64,000 nucleotides of DNA from a virus, in IMG/VR virus record IMGVR_UViG_3300025764_000004, positions 1 through 64,000 of that record; one strand, given 5' to 3'. The number at the start of each line of letters is the position of its first letter. Position 1 is the stretch's first letter. The notes under the pieces were generated by a model. The model searched no databases. It had not been told where the DNA came from and worked only from the letters and a program-made list of their open reading frames with translations. The position numbers and the translations under genes were made by a program. Shown here piece by piece: positions 49,358-57,251 of the stretch.

Positions 49358-49750
49358 CTATCTTCTTTGAATATTAAAATTGATAGTAAAGCGTGCCCGA
49401 CTATTCTCATCCCAATCAAGCAGAGCCGGTCCACTGATACAGTATATAACAGAATAATACGTAGAATTCCATGTCTCATTTGCCCGGCCATGTAATGCTG
49501 TCTTAATCTGTTCACATAGAGCACTTCCTGTCTGATAATCTCGAGCGCGAACTCGCATATTAACAGAAGGATATTCATATCCTTGATCTGTCAAATTCAA
49601 TTGAGGAGGCATCCCTGCATAATCAAATACAGTTACACAAACATCTGGTTTAGTAGGTTCACGACCTACAAACAAGTTTTCTGCAAAAGTCAGTCCTAGA
49701 CTACTTTCTGCCTCTAATATATCTACAATGTCGATTGACGAAGCGTTCAT
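49358..49750 (-). CDS. tail completion/terminator protein, 130 aa
   Basis: Located between the gp10-like gene and the tube gene, the position of tail terminator or tail-to-head joining proteins. The sequence (SLGLTFAENLFVGREPTKPD then VNMRVRARDY) resembles minor-tail/neck proteins (Minor_capsid_3/DUF3168-type). Family level only. Confidence 0.6.
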   Translation of the reverse strand: MNASSIDIVDILEAESSLGLTFAENLFVGREPTKPDVCVTVFDYAGMPPQLNLTDQGYEYPSVNMRVRARDYQTGSALCEQIKTALHGRANETWNSTYYSVIYCISGPALLDWDENSRARFTINFNIQRR

Positions 49751-49752
49751 TT

Positions 49753-50259
49753 TTATGCTTTTTTACTTGCACCATCTGCAATTATCTGCAATATGGTATC
49801 ATGATTTCTATTTATTGAAGATTCTAGCCACTTAGCCCCTGCACCTGCTCTAGGTATGTATTCTCGTCTTCTTCCCTTACCTGGACCATATCGTATTCTT
49901 GGAGAAGTGAAATCTGCATCGACCATTTCGTGAACCCAAAGAGCATAATTAACAGGATACCCAAATTGTATTCCGTAATTCTGATATCTGTTACCTGTTC
50001 TAGATCCTACATTAGCTTTTGCCTCTCCATGTGTATCTTTAACAGTGAATGAACTTCTTAATGTATTTGTATCGACAGGAGTTAATGGTGGAACTGATTC
50101 TACATCTCTTTGAATAAATCTTGCAGCTCTATTCATTCCTGCACGACTTCCATTGGAGATTAATAGTACCTCTTTATTCAGATTTGCAATCACTTGCTCC
50201 CATCCTCTGATGCTGCCGTAATCTATTCCTCCGTGTCCGCCTGTATGAGATATTGCCAT
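49753..50259 (-). CDS. HK97 gp10-like protein
   Basis: 168 aa. PVDTNTLRSSF, YALWVHEM and AGAKWLESSI are the hallmarks of the HK97 gp10 (neck/tail completion) family. Located between connectors and the tail terminator, as normal. Confidence 0.8.
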   Translation of the reverse strand: MAISHTGGHGGIDYGSIRGWEQVIANLNKEVLLISNGSRAGMNRAARFIQRDVESVPPLTPVDTNTLRSSFTVKDTHGEAKANVGSRTGNRYQNYGIQFGYPVNYALWVHEMVDADFTSPRIRYGPGKGRRREYIPRAGAGAKWLESSINRNHDTILQIIADGASKKA

Positions 50260-50269
50260 TTCTTTACTT

Positions 50270-50662
50270 TTATACTGTTCCGAATCCTAGATACGCTGTA
50301 TGTACAAACTTTGTAGTAGAAAAGATTTCTGGTACTTTGTCAAATCCTATAATTTGATAAGCTCCATTCACTTCTTTAGGTGAAATAGGATCACCACTAC
50401 TTTCTCCAAAATCTAGAACATCATCTAAGGCTCCTAAATATAACCATCCTTGGACTTTTAAATCCTGAGTCACTAAGACTTCTGCTTTTTGATGAATTTC
50501 TATACCATCGTTACTTGTAAATATACGTTCTTTATCAGTCCAACGACAGGCTATTTCTATCGGATAATTAAACGTCATCCCTCCAAACCCATCATTTTGA
50601 GGATTCCCCCAATACACGGCTGTCTGTTTACAAACTCTTTTTATGAATCCTTGAATACTCAT
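50270..50662 (-). CDS. head closure protein (stopper)
   Basis: 130-aa beta-rich protein in the position of head-closure/stopper proteins. The FGGMTFNYPIEIACRW and GWLYLGALDDVLDFG segments are consistent with a small beta-barrel. Family assignment is by position plus fold pattern. Confidence 0.6.
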   Translation of the reverse strand: MSIQGFIKRVCKQTAVYWGNPQNDGFGGMTFNYPIEIACRWTDKERIFTSNDGIEIHQKAEVLVTQDLKVQGWLYLGALDDVLDFGESSGDPISPKEVNGAYQIIGFDKVPEIFSTTKFVHTAYLGFGTV

Positions 50663-51030
50663 TAGTCAAAAGATTTAATTGCATAAATTTTTACAGTTTT
50701 TCCTGATAATGAAGCCATTAAACCTGTTGCATCTAACGTTAGAACCATTTGTCCATATGGAGTAGAAGAAAGCCCTGCACCAAACACACCTTCATATTCT
50801 ATTTTAGCCCCTCCTGCTTCTTCTTTCTTAGCAATACGTTCCTGAGTACTTTTAATCATGTGTGCTGTGAGCCAACGTTCTATCTCTTTTAAAAGATCAG
50901 TTGTACCTGTGCCTAATACAGAATTTACCAATGTATTTGCTCCTGTAATATATGTTTCTACAACAAGGTCAGTTAATTCTGTATCCTCTAATATTGCTTT
51001 AACTTCCGCTGCCGTTACTCTTACTGCCAT
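50662..51030 (-). CDS. head-tail adaptor
   Basis: 122-aa helical protein (AAEVKAILEDTELTDLVVE ... LTAHMIKSTQERIAKKEEAGG), the pattern of gp6/gp15-like connector adaptors. It has an AAAGGAG sequence about 8 nt before ATG, one of only four strong SD-like sites here. Confidence 0.72.
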   Translation of the reverse strand: MAVRVTAAEVKAILEDTELTDLVVETYITGANTLVNSVLGTGTTDLLKEIERWLTAHMIKSTQERIAKKEEAGGAKIEYEGVFGAGLSSTPYGQMVLTLDATGLMASLSGKTVKIYAIKSFD

Positions 51031-51031
51031 G

Positions 51032-51487
51032 CTATGTGCTCCTTTCTTTTTGTTTGCTATTCTTTAACAATCCTTGAACCATATTGGTAACTTTATCATT
51101 CCATTCTAAACCTAACCACTCTATAGTTTCTTTCATTTGCTCAAAATCACCCATTGCCATTCTTTCTGGCCAAAGTTCTTTATAATCTAACCCAGCTCCA
51201 ATCATCTCTACAAACCTCTTTTCATGCTCGTGTACCCACCAAAGCCATCCGTCAGCCTCATCTTTAACATTTATCTCTTGACGATTGCCTTCATTCTTAA
51301 AAGCAGTCATAAAGCCTGTTTTTAAACAACTTTGGATGATATCCCCTGTTCTGCGCCTAACTATAATCCACTTTGCATTTGGATAAAATGTGTCCCACAA
51401 AGTCCAGGTTTGTCCAATTCTTGCACTCTTATACATCCAAGGCTGATCTTCTTTATACCCACCGTTTGCTAAAATCAATTCAATCAC
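51032..51487 (-). CDS. sulfotransferase C-terminal part
   Basis: 151 aa. WIIVRRRTGDIIQSCL (about 40-55) is the 3'-phosphate-binding motif of PAPS-dependent sulfotransferases (Arg and Ser ligands). It begins with GTG overlapping the stop of the N-terminal part (GTGA; frame -1 relative to the 81-aa ORF). A TAA precedes the GTG in its own frame, so the two parts are separate translation units or a frameshifted single gene. Confidence 0.72.
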   Translation of the reverse strand: MIELILANGGYKEDQPWMYKSARIGQTWTLWDTFYPNAKWIIVRRRTGDIIQSCLKTGFMTAFKNEGNRQEINVKDEADGWLWWVHEHEKRFVEMIGAGLDYKELWPERMAMGDFEQMKETIEWLGLEWNDKVTNMVQGLLKNSKQKERST

Positions 51488-51729
51488 TTATTCCAATGAT
51501 GAGGAGCATTTATCCGATCCAAATTAGGTAAAGGGTACTGCCCTCTTGCATCAGCACTATTTGATTCATATAATCCATTTACCAGTCGTTTTATAGCTAT
51601 ATTTTCAAGCATCTCAGTAGTTTGCCCAGTCCAAACACCACAAGATTGAATAATCTTTGCTACTATGGTGCTTCCTGAACGTTCTATTCCGGTTACAAAA
51701 ATTGGACTATATGATGTTTTTGATGCCAT
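51484..51729 (-). CDS. sulfotransferase N-terminal part
   Basis: 81 aa with the 5'-phosphosulfate-binding loop FVTGIERSGSTIV (residues 11-23). It ends in AATAAGTGA, where the second part starts. Complete sulfotransferases have both halves in one chain, so this is either a split enzyme with translational coupling or a recent frameshift. Confidence 0.72.
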   Translation of the reverse strand: MASKTSYSPIFVTGIERSGSTIVAKIIQSCGVWTGQTTEMLENIAIKRLVNGLYESNSADARGQYPLPNLDRINAPHHWNK

Positions 51730-53120
51730 ACTCTGTATTTATTTGCAATTTTATTACTGGTTGCCTGTAATTGTGAATTCAATTTAAAAGATTGTTGTTC
51801 ATCATGCCTTCGATAAACTGCAAGAACCGAATCACAGTATGCTAATTTTAATCCTGCATGAAGGCATCTTAAATTAAATTCATATTCTTCACTATCTGGT
51901 AATGTTTCATCAAAACTACCTACTTTTTCAAATACTGATTTACGATACATTGTGGTAGCTGAATGAATGAAATTTGCTTTCAATAAATCAGATAAACTAC
52001 CATCTTTAACAATTGGTTTATATAAACAAATACTGTTATCTTTAACTTTTAATTCTGAAGCCATACCATGAATAAAATCAGCTCCTGTACTTTCTAACGT
52101 GCTAACAGAATCTTCAATACAATTTGGAGTCAACATATCATCGTCATGTAAATATTTGATGTATTCCCCTTCTGCTTGATCTAATACTTTATTGAAATTC
52201 TCAGCCCACATACCTGGTCCTTCTGATACCAATAATTGACAATTTTTAGGAACACTATTAATAGCATCTTGTAACCAAGTTCTTTTTGGATTTTCTTTGT
52301 ATGGTATAATCACTGTCACTAATGCTTTTTGTTTCGGAAAACACTCATTAATGTAATCGCATACCCAGTTCCTATATTGAGCAGCGGACCACATTTTTGG
52401 AAGTCCGTGTAAACAAATAATAGAAAAATGATCAGGTTCTCTTCTTATATACTCAAACCATCTCTGTTTTCCATCTTGCCCAGCAATACGTTCTCCTTCT
52501 TTTGGTTTGAAAGTTCCTACTTTATTGGTTATTTGCTGCCACCAAACATCTGGTCGTTTTACGGTGGTTTTAATAAATTCCTGATCCCCACTTTTACAAG
52601 AATTCATCCACTCCTCAGGATCGGTTAACCATTTTTCCCAGATTTGAGTTATTTTTTCATTATTTGCAGGGATCCACATGATACCCGAATATAAAGTAGC
52701 TTCAACACTATTTATTGAATGTACTTTTTTATCCTCAGTAAATGGACCTAAAGCAATGAATTTATTAATGTGCTCCTCTGCTGGAGGAAGAATTCCTGTT
52801 AAATTACCAACTACTAAAGTATCCAAATCAATGAATAAAAACGGTCTATATTGTTCCATTTCTGGAGAAAATATATTCATCTTTGCCCACCACTTCGACC
52901 AGTGAGTTTGCATTGGGATGACTTTCACATTCACTAAATCGAACGGTTGTGTTATCTTGTCCCACAAACAAATAACTTCTACATCAGAACATTGTTTGTG
53001 TAAATGATATGCTATCAATTCCACATCGGAGAAAGAATAAGAACCTCCTCCTTTGTGAGTAAAGGCTTCTTTTGGACTACTCCTCAAGACTAACACCACC
53101 CGATTAATCAACTTTTGCAT
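51693..53120 (-). CDS. double-domain glycosyltransferase (GT8-like + GT2)
   Basis: 475 aa. Residues 1-260: GT-A domain with FIDLDT (Asp98, Asp100, DxD). Residues 266-475: a second GT-A domain of GT2 type, VTVIIPYKENP at the start, and YLHDDD (Asp326-328), with an SVFEKVGSFDETLPDSEEYE region. It would transfer two sugars in sequence. It belongs to the glycan cassette and overlaps the sulfotransferase gene by 37 nt. Confidence 0.85.
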   Translation of the reverse strand: MQKLINRVVLVLRSSPKEAFTHKGGGSYSFSDVELIAYHLHKQCSDVEVICLWDKITQPFDLVNVKVIPMQTHWSKWWAKMNIFSPEMEQYRPFLFIDLDTLVVGNLTGILPPAEEHINKFIALGPFTEDKKVHSINSVEATLYSGIMWIPANNEKITQIWEKWLTDPEEWMNSCKSGDQEFIKTTVKRPDVWWQQITNKVGTFKPKEGERIAGQDGKQRWFEYIRREPDHFSIICLHGLPKMWSAAQYRNWVCDYINECFPKQKALVTVIIPYKENPKRTWLQDAINSVPKNCQLLVSEGPGMWAENFNKVLDQAEGEYIKYLHDDDMLTPNCIEDSVSTLESTGADFIHGMASELKVKDNSICLYKPIVKDGSLSDLLKANFIHSATTMYRKSVFEKVGSFDETLPDSEEYEFNLRCLHAGLKLAYCDSVLAVYRRHDEQQSFKLNSQLQATSNKIANKYRVWHQKHHIVQFL

Positions 53121-53121
53121 A

Positions 53122-53754
53122 TCAACTATTTTTCAAATATAAAGCGTCACCCCAACTCTGACAAGCCATTTGAGTCAATACTCTTTTAAATCCAAATTGA
53201 CTTAAAAACAAGTCTAACTCCTCTACATGAACACATTTTTTGTACACATCTTCCGTATTGATTTCTGTGTATACAATATCAATTGATTTTAATGTTTGAA
53301 CACTTCCTTTTAATACTTCCAATTCAAATCCTTGAACATCCATGCAAATCATGTTATAACTAATTCTTGGAAATTTAATATTGTCAAGTTTCCTCACCTG
53401 AATTGTTTCTTTTGTAAGAAATTCTATGTTTGGGTATGTTTGTAAATGTGTTCCGGGTTCAAGTAGAGAACTACTCATTCCCTGATTAGCAGTTTCAATC
53501 CACATTTCTCTTTCCCCTGTTTCATTACCAAGAGCAACATTGTATGTTAATACTTTTGAAGCCTCACCGATTGTTTTTAATAGTTTTTGATATGTATCTT
53601 TTACTGGTTCAAAGAAAATCATATTTTTTATTCCCTGATGAACATAAGCTGGGTACTCTTGACCCACATGAGCTCCAACATGCAAAACTCCTTTAATCTG
53701 AAGTTTGTAATCTGCCGCTATTTTATTCAATGATATGATCATATCAGTATCCAA
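53122..53754 (-). CDS. FkbM-family methyltransferase
   Basis: 210-aa SAM-dependent O-methyltransferase of the FkbM type: GVLHVGAHVGQEYPAY (SAM-binding loop), FFEPV and NMICMDVQGFELEVLKG. FkbM enzymes methylate sugar hydroxyls. It lies between a fucosyltransferase and a glycosyltransferase, so a methylated sugar is likely. Confidence 0.85.
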   Translation of the reverse strand: MDTDMIISLNKIAADYKLQIKGVLHVGAHVGQEYPAYVHQGIKNMIFFEPVKDTYQKLLKTIGEASKVLTYNVALGNETGEREMWIETANQGMSSSLLEPGTHLQTYPNIEFLTKETIQVRKLDNIKFPRISYNMICMDVQGFELEVLKGSVQTLKSIDIVYTEINTEDVYKKCVHVEELDLFLSQFGFKRVLTQMACQSWGDALYLKNS

Positions 53755-54515
53755 TCTTTTGGTAAGTATTTCTTCTTTTCTCTTTCTTGTACAGACTCAA
53801 TACAAACATCTTTTGAACCTACTACAATTTTATTTTGAGTAGTACTCAAATATGCAGCAAGTGTAGAAAATGTACTGTTTGAAATAATAAAATTAGAACA
53901 TCGTGTCATTAAATCAAACGATAAATAATCTGGTAATTCTACAAATGTTAATTTTCTACTAAAAAACTCTTCTTTAAACTTTTCTTTACACCACTGAATA
54001 TCGTCGCTAAAAATAAAAAGATCCCCTTTAACTAAATGCAGAGCATGATAATAATAACTTAAAGAAAGTACCTTAAATCCTTTTGTTGTTACATAATCGC
54101 CTCGCCTAATGTGCATTGCTACGATTTCACTATTTTCAGCCTGTTTTCTCAGCATTTTATACTTCTGAGTATAATAGATATCCTTTACTTTTAATTCTGC
54201 TTGTAAATGGCTTAGAATGCCTTCATAATATCTTAAATACTGCCAATATCCCCAAAAATTACAATCTCGAAGATTTGTCAATGCTTCATCATACCCTGCT
54301 TCTTGAATGGTTAATTGATTTCCTATAAATGAATGAATTGGAATCTCTAATTTAAATTTATCAAGTAAATAAGGGCGAGGAGTGTCTTTATGATTTTTAT
54401 CAGAAAACCAAGAACTATCATAGGTAACTTTAATTCCATTAGCAGCCTGAACTTGTCCAAAAGCATACTGGAATATTTGATTTCCTAAACCTCCCATTAA
54501 CTTGATTACATTCAT
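53739..54515 (-). CDS. GT11 alpha-1,2-fucosyltransferase-like
   Basis: 258 aa. GGLGNQIFQYAF (8-19) is the GT11 motif. HIRRGDYV (135-142) is the GDP-fucose-binding motif, and NFIISNSTFSTLAAYL fits the third motif. Predicted to add fucose (or a related GDP-sugar) to a glycan. It overlaps FkbM by 16 nt. Confidence 0.88.
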   Translation of the reverse strand: MNVIKLMGGLGNQIFQYAFGQVQAANGIKVTYDSSWFSDKNHKDTPRPYLLDKFKLEIPIHSFIGNQLTIQEAGYDEALTNLRDCNFWGYWQYLRYYEGILSHLQAELKVKDIYYTQKYKMLRKQAENSEIVAMHIRRGDYVTTKGFKVLSLSYYYHALHLVKGDLFIFSDDIQWCKEKFKEEFFSRKLTFVELPDYLSFDLMTRCSNFIISNSTFSTLAAYLSTTQNKIVVGSKDVCIESVQEREKKKYLPKDWILI

Positions 54516-55207
54516 AATACAATGTCTTTAAAATTCATTCTTGGAAACTCTTCGATCTTTGAATCTGGATTTGCATTAATACATTCAATACCTAAACGTT
54601 TTAAATCTGCAGCCATGTCTAAAAATCCTTTCATGTGGTTCTTCATTGTACTTTTCACTGTTTGCAATGGACTGGTATAGTATTTATGCCAATGTTGATT
54701 ATTGCCTCCATCTAATGTCATATCAAAACCTAATAATATAATCCGCTTTGCACCTAAATGTACTGCAAAATTGATTGCAGCAGATCCTGAATTATTATTC
54801 CAACATACCATTGATTCTTTTGTACAAATGCCTTTTATGTGCTCCGGATTATTTGGAGTAATTTGTTTCACATACTTAATCCTCATGTCCTGATCATCCC
54901 CATTTGCACACGATACTCTTAATCCTTTGAACTGTAATAAATCTACTTTATGAGCTTTCCAAAAGCCTGTGTCCCCAAAAAATACAATATCAATCCAATC
55001 GCCTAATTTAAAAGCCATATTGACTGCAATGACATGCTGATTGTGAAGCGGTTTTAAATAGGGAGAATACACATTCGGCTGATCTCTACCTTTATACACC
55101 CTATTGACAAGTTCCTGAGGAATATCAAATTGTTTCAGTATAGAAGGCCCTCCTCCTATTATAATCACCGTTCCGCCATCCCAGACTTTTGGAATTTTCC
55201 ACATCAT
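54512..55207 (-). CDS. MptE/DUF115-like protein
   Basis: 231 aa. VIIIGGGPSILKQFDI (Rossmann-like glycine loop) and RIILLGFDMTLDGGNNQHWHKYY are typical of DUF115/MptE-like proteins, which occur with glycosyltransferases and motility-glycan genes. Probable glycan assembly or sugar-nucleotide handling; ATGA-coupled to the fucosyltransferase. Confidence 0.7.
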   Translation of the reverse strand: MMWKIPKVWDGGTVIIIGGGPSILKQFDIPQELVNRVYKGRDQPNVYSPYLKPLHNQHVIAVNMAFKLGDWIDIVFFGDTGFWKAHKVDLLQFKGLRVSCANGDDQDMRIKYVKQITPNNPEHIKGICTKESMVCWNNNSGSAAINFAVHLGAKRIILLGFDMTLDGGNNQHWHKYYTSPLQTVKSTMKNHMKGFLDMAADLKRLGIECINANPDSKIEEFPRMNFKDIVL

Positions 55208-55579
55208 TTAAGCTTCTAAGGCAGCCTTTAATTCATTTGCAGCATCCTCTGTCAATGGAACTTCATTAATGACTTTCCCACTTAAATTAGCAACATTGAA
55301 CAGCCCTTTCCCGGCTTTCTTTAATTTATACAAAACTTCCGGTGTTTGTGTTTCTTTTTTTACCTGAGTTTGAATAGCCTCTAACTTAGAATCTTCCAAA
55401 CAAATCAACCGATCCCGAAATGATTTTGGAATTTCTTCTAAAGTGGCCCAAAAAGTTTGATTAGGTTTAATAATCTGATTCTTTAATCTTAAAGAACCTC
55501 CCCCTATTTTTTTCCAATGAAGTTGAACTGAGTCGACAATAACAGGTTCTGGATTTGGTGATTTTCTTATACGTTCCAT
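55208..55579 (-). CDS. hypothetical protein, 123 aa
   Basis: Lys/Glu-rich protein with no known motif. Between the capsid gene and the glycan cassette. Might be a virion protein or cassette partner. Confidence 0.55.
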   Translation of the reverse strand: MERIRKSPNPEPVIVDSVQLHWKKIGGGSLRLKNQIIKPNQTFWATLEEIPKSFRDRLICLEDSKLEAIQTQVKKETQTPEVLYKLKKAGKGLFNVANLSGKVINEVPLTEDAANELKAALEA

Positions 55580-55607
55580 AATAAAATTTATTTAAATAAT
55601 AAAAAAG

Positions 55608-55620
55608 ACATGATTAGTCT
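55608..55620 (-). terminator. attenuator-like element after capsid gene
   Basis: On the - strand AAGAC-TAATCAT-GTCTT followed by TTTTTT: a 5-bp hairpin with a T-run, 8 nt after the capsid stop. The core 13-mer is identical to 48878-48890. It should lower transcription from the capsid gene into the glycan cassette. Confidence 0.5.
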
Positions 55621-55628
55621 TGATTCAA

Positions 55629-56714
55629 TTAAGTGGTGAATGTTGCATGAACAATCCCACTATTTCCTTCTTGGTCTGCCCGTATTTGCGGAACCTGAAT
55701 AGTCAACACTTTAAATTTGGTTACAAAGTTACCTTCTTCACCCCATTGAATGTTCTGGATACCCATACCACGTACAAGACGAACAACATCAGAAGTCATT
55801 TGTACTAAAAGTACGGTGTTGGCAGCAAGTGTGTCAACAACTTTGATACCTTTAATACCTGCAATCTGAAGAATACGTTCGCGAACGGTGCTATTTCCTT
55901 TTGCAGAGGAATAATCTGCATCAAGCAAAATCTCATAGGTAGACGGAATGTACATCATCCAAGGTCCGTAATGCTTTGCAGCAATACTGGTTTGTTTCAG
56001 TATCATCACATCAGTTACAATTTGGGCACCGGTTGTTCCTGAATTAGTCCATTCAGAATCCAATACAACCTGATTTCTGTCAGATGCATTGACATAAGAC
56101 TGAATAGTTCCTCCGCCAAAACTGTAAGAAGTATCTGTAAACAGAAGTTTCTCAAGTTTTTCAGCAACTCTACGAGCAGCACTTTCTGCATCAGTAGTAT
56201 CAATTGGGTTCCCCATATTACGACTGATTGCTAACTCACGTGCTCCGATTTCGTAATCCACATGGATAATCGGAATTGGTAAATAGTGATGAGTATAGTT
56301 CGGACGATCCCCAGGGCTACGAGTGATTCCGTCCATTGTCATAATTGCTTCCAGTCCATCAGAAATATCATGGTACTCCAACACCGTTGTTCCCATTGCA
56401 TTTCCAAGGTTATAGACCAACCCATTGTCGATCAAATCCTGAACACCGATTAATCGGGTACGGGAAATCGGAAGTATTGCAGCATCTAATGCCACCCACT
56501 CATTATGTCTTAATGAGGCATTGGCCACAAACGTGGTTTTATAATTTTCTGGCTTTTTTGCATCACCACCTAAAAAATTGGTAACACAAGCCTGACCATT
56601 GGTATTAATCCAAGGCCTCATTTGACCTGGATCCAACTTACTTTTGGCTAAAAAATTAGCAACTTCGCCACTTCCACCAGAAATTCCCATTAAATCAACA
56701 TTAGCTTCATTCAT
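55629..56714 (-). CDS. major capsid protein (HK97 fold)
   Basis: 361 aa, with the layout of encapsulin-like/phage capsid families: N-terminal arm, IGVQDLIDNGLVYNLGN (about 88-104), ELAISRNMG, and a C-terminal GIQNIQWGEEGNFVTKF. No delta-domain is obvious, so the scaffold is probably the 57252 product. Its ATG is preceded by AAAGGAGG seven nt upstream, the strongest SD-like site in the window. Confidence 0.88.
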   Translation of the reverse strand: MNEANVDLMGISGGSGEVANFLAKSKLDPGQMRPWINTNGQACVTNFLGGDAKKPENYKTTFVANASLRHNEWVALDAAILPISRTRLIGVQDLIDNGLVYNLGNAMGTTVLEYHDISDGLEAIMTMDGITRSPGDRPNYTHHYLPIPIIHVDYEIGARELAISRNMGNPIDTTDAESAARRVAEKLEKLLFTDTSYSFGGGTIQSYVNASDRNQVVLDSEWTNSGTTGAQIVTDVMILKQTSIAAKHYGPWMMYIPSTYEILLDADYSSAKGNSTVRERILQIAGIKGIKVVDTLAANTVLLVQMTSDVVRLVRGMGIQNIQWGEEGNFVTKFKVLTIQVPQIRADQEGNSGIVHATFTT

Positions 56715-56741
56715 ATCATTTCCTCCTTTCGTTTCTTTAAA

Positions 56742-57221
56742 TTAAACAACCATAATTTTAATACGTCCATTAGGATCTGCTCCAGAAGAACCAGACATGT
56801 CCACATTTTCCAATGCAACACCTACAATCTGCAACGGAAGAACCGTTCCAGTGTTATGAGAAGTCCAAGCATCATTTGCATGTTTCTGTAGTTCTCCACC
56901 TCCAGCAGATTCCAAAAGATCACCTTTGGCAATATTTTGACCATTAGCCAAAATTGCATACACTTCTTCGCCAGGTGCAGTCATCCAAACCATAACCGGA
57001 TCAGTAGCCTCATAAGCATCAGCGATGCCTTTTCCTTGAAGGACATCTTCCAATGCAAACCATTTATAGGCGTTTCCGCCAGCAACGGAATGTTCTTGGA
57101 CTGTTCCAGCAGCAATCAACTCCACCAGTGATCCTGGTACAATTGCAGATGCAGCAACAAATTCATTAAATACGTTAAGGTAGTTTTTCAACTTAACGGT
57201 TCTTTTAATCTCGTTTGCCAT
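56742..57221 (-). CDS. capsid decoration/head stabilisation protein, 159 aa
   Basis: Beta-rich protein (VKLKNYLNVFNEFVAASAIVPG, then QIVGVALENVDMSGSSG) immediately upstream of the capsid gene, as for decoration/stabiliser proteins. An AAAGGAG precedes its ATG by about 10 nt. Confidence 0.65.
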   Translation of the reverse strand: MANEIKRTVKLKNYLNVFNEFVAASAIVPGSLVELIAAGTVQEHSVAGGNAYKWFALEDVLQGKGIADAYEATDPVMVWMTAPGEEVYAILANGQNIAKGDLLESAGGGELQKHANDAWTSHNTGTVLPLQIVGVALENVDMSGSSGADPNGRIKIMVV

Positions 57222-57251
57222 AATTATATTTCTCCTTTCTAAATTATTTTA

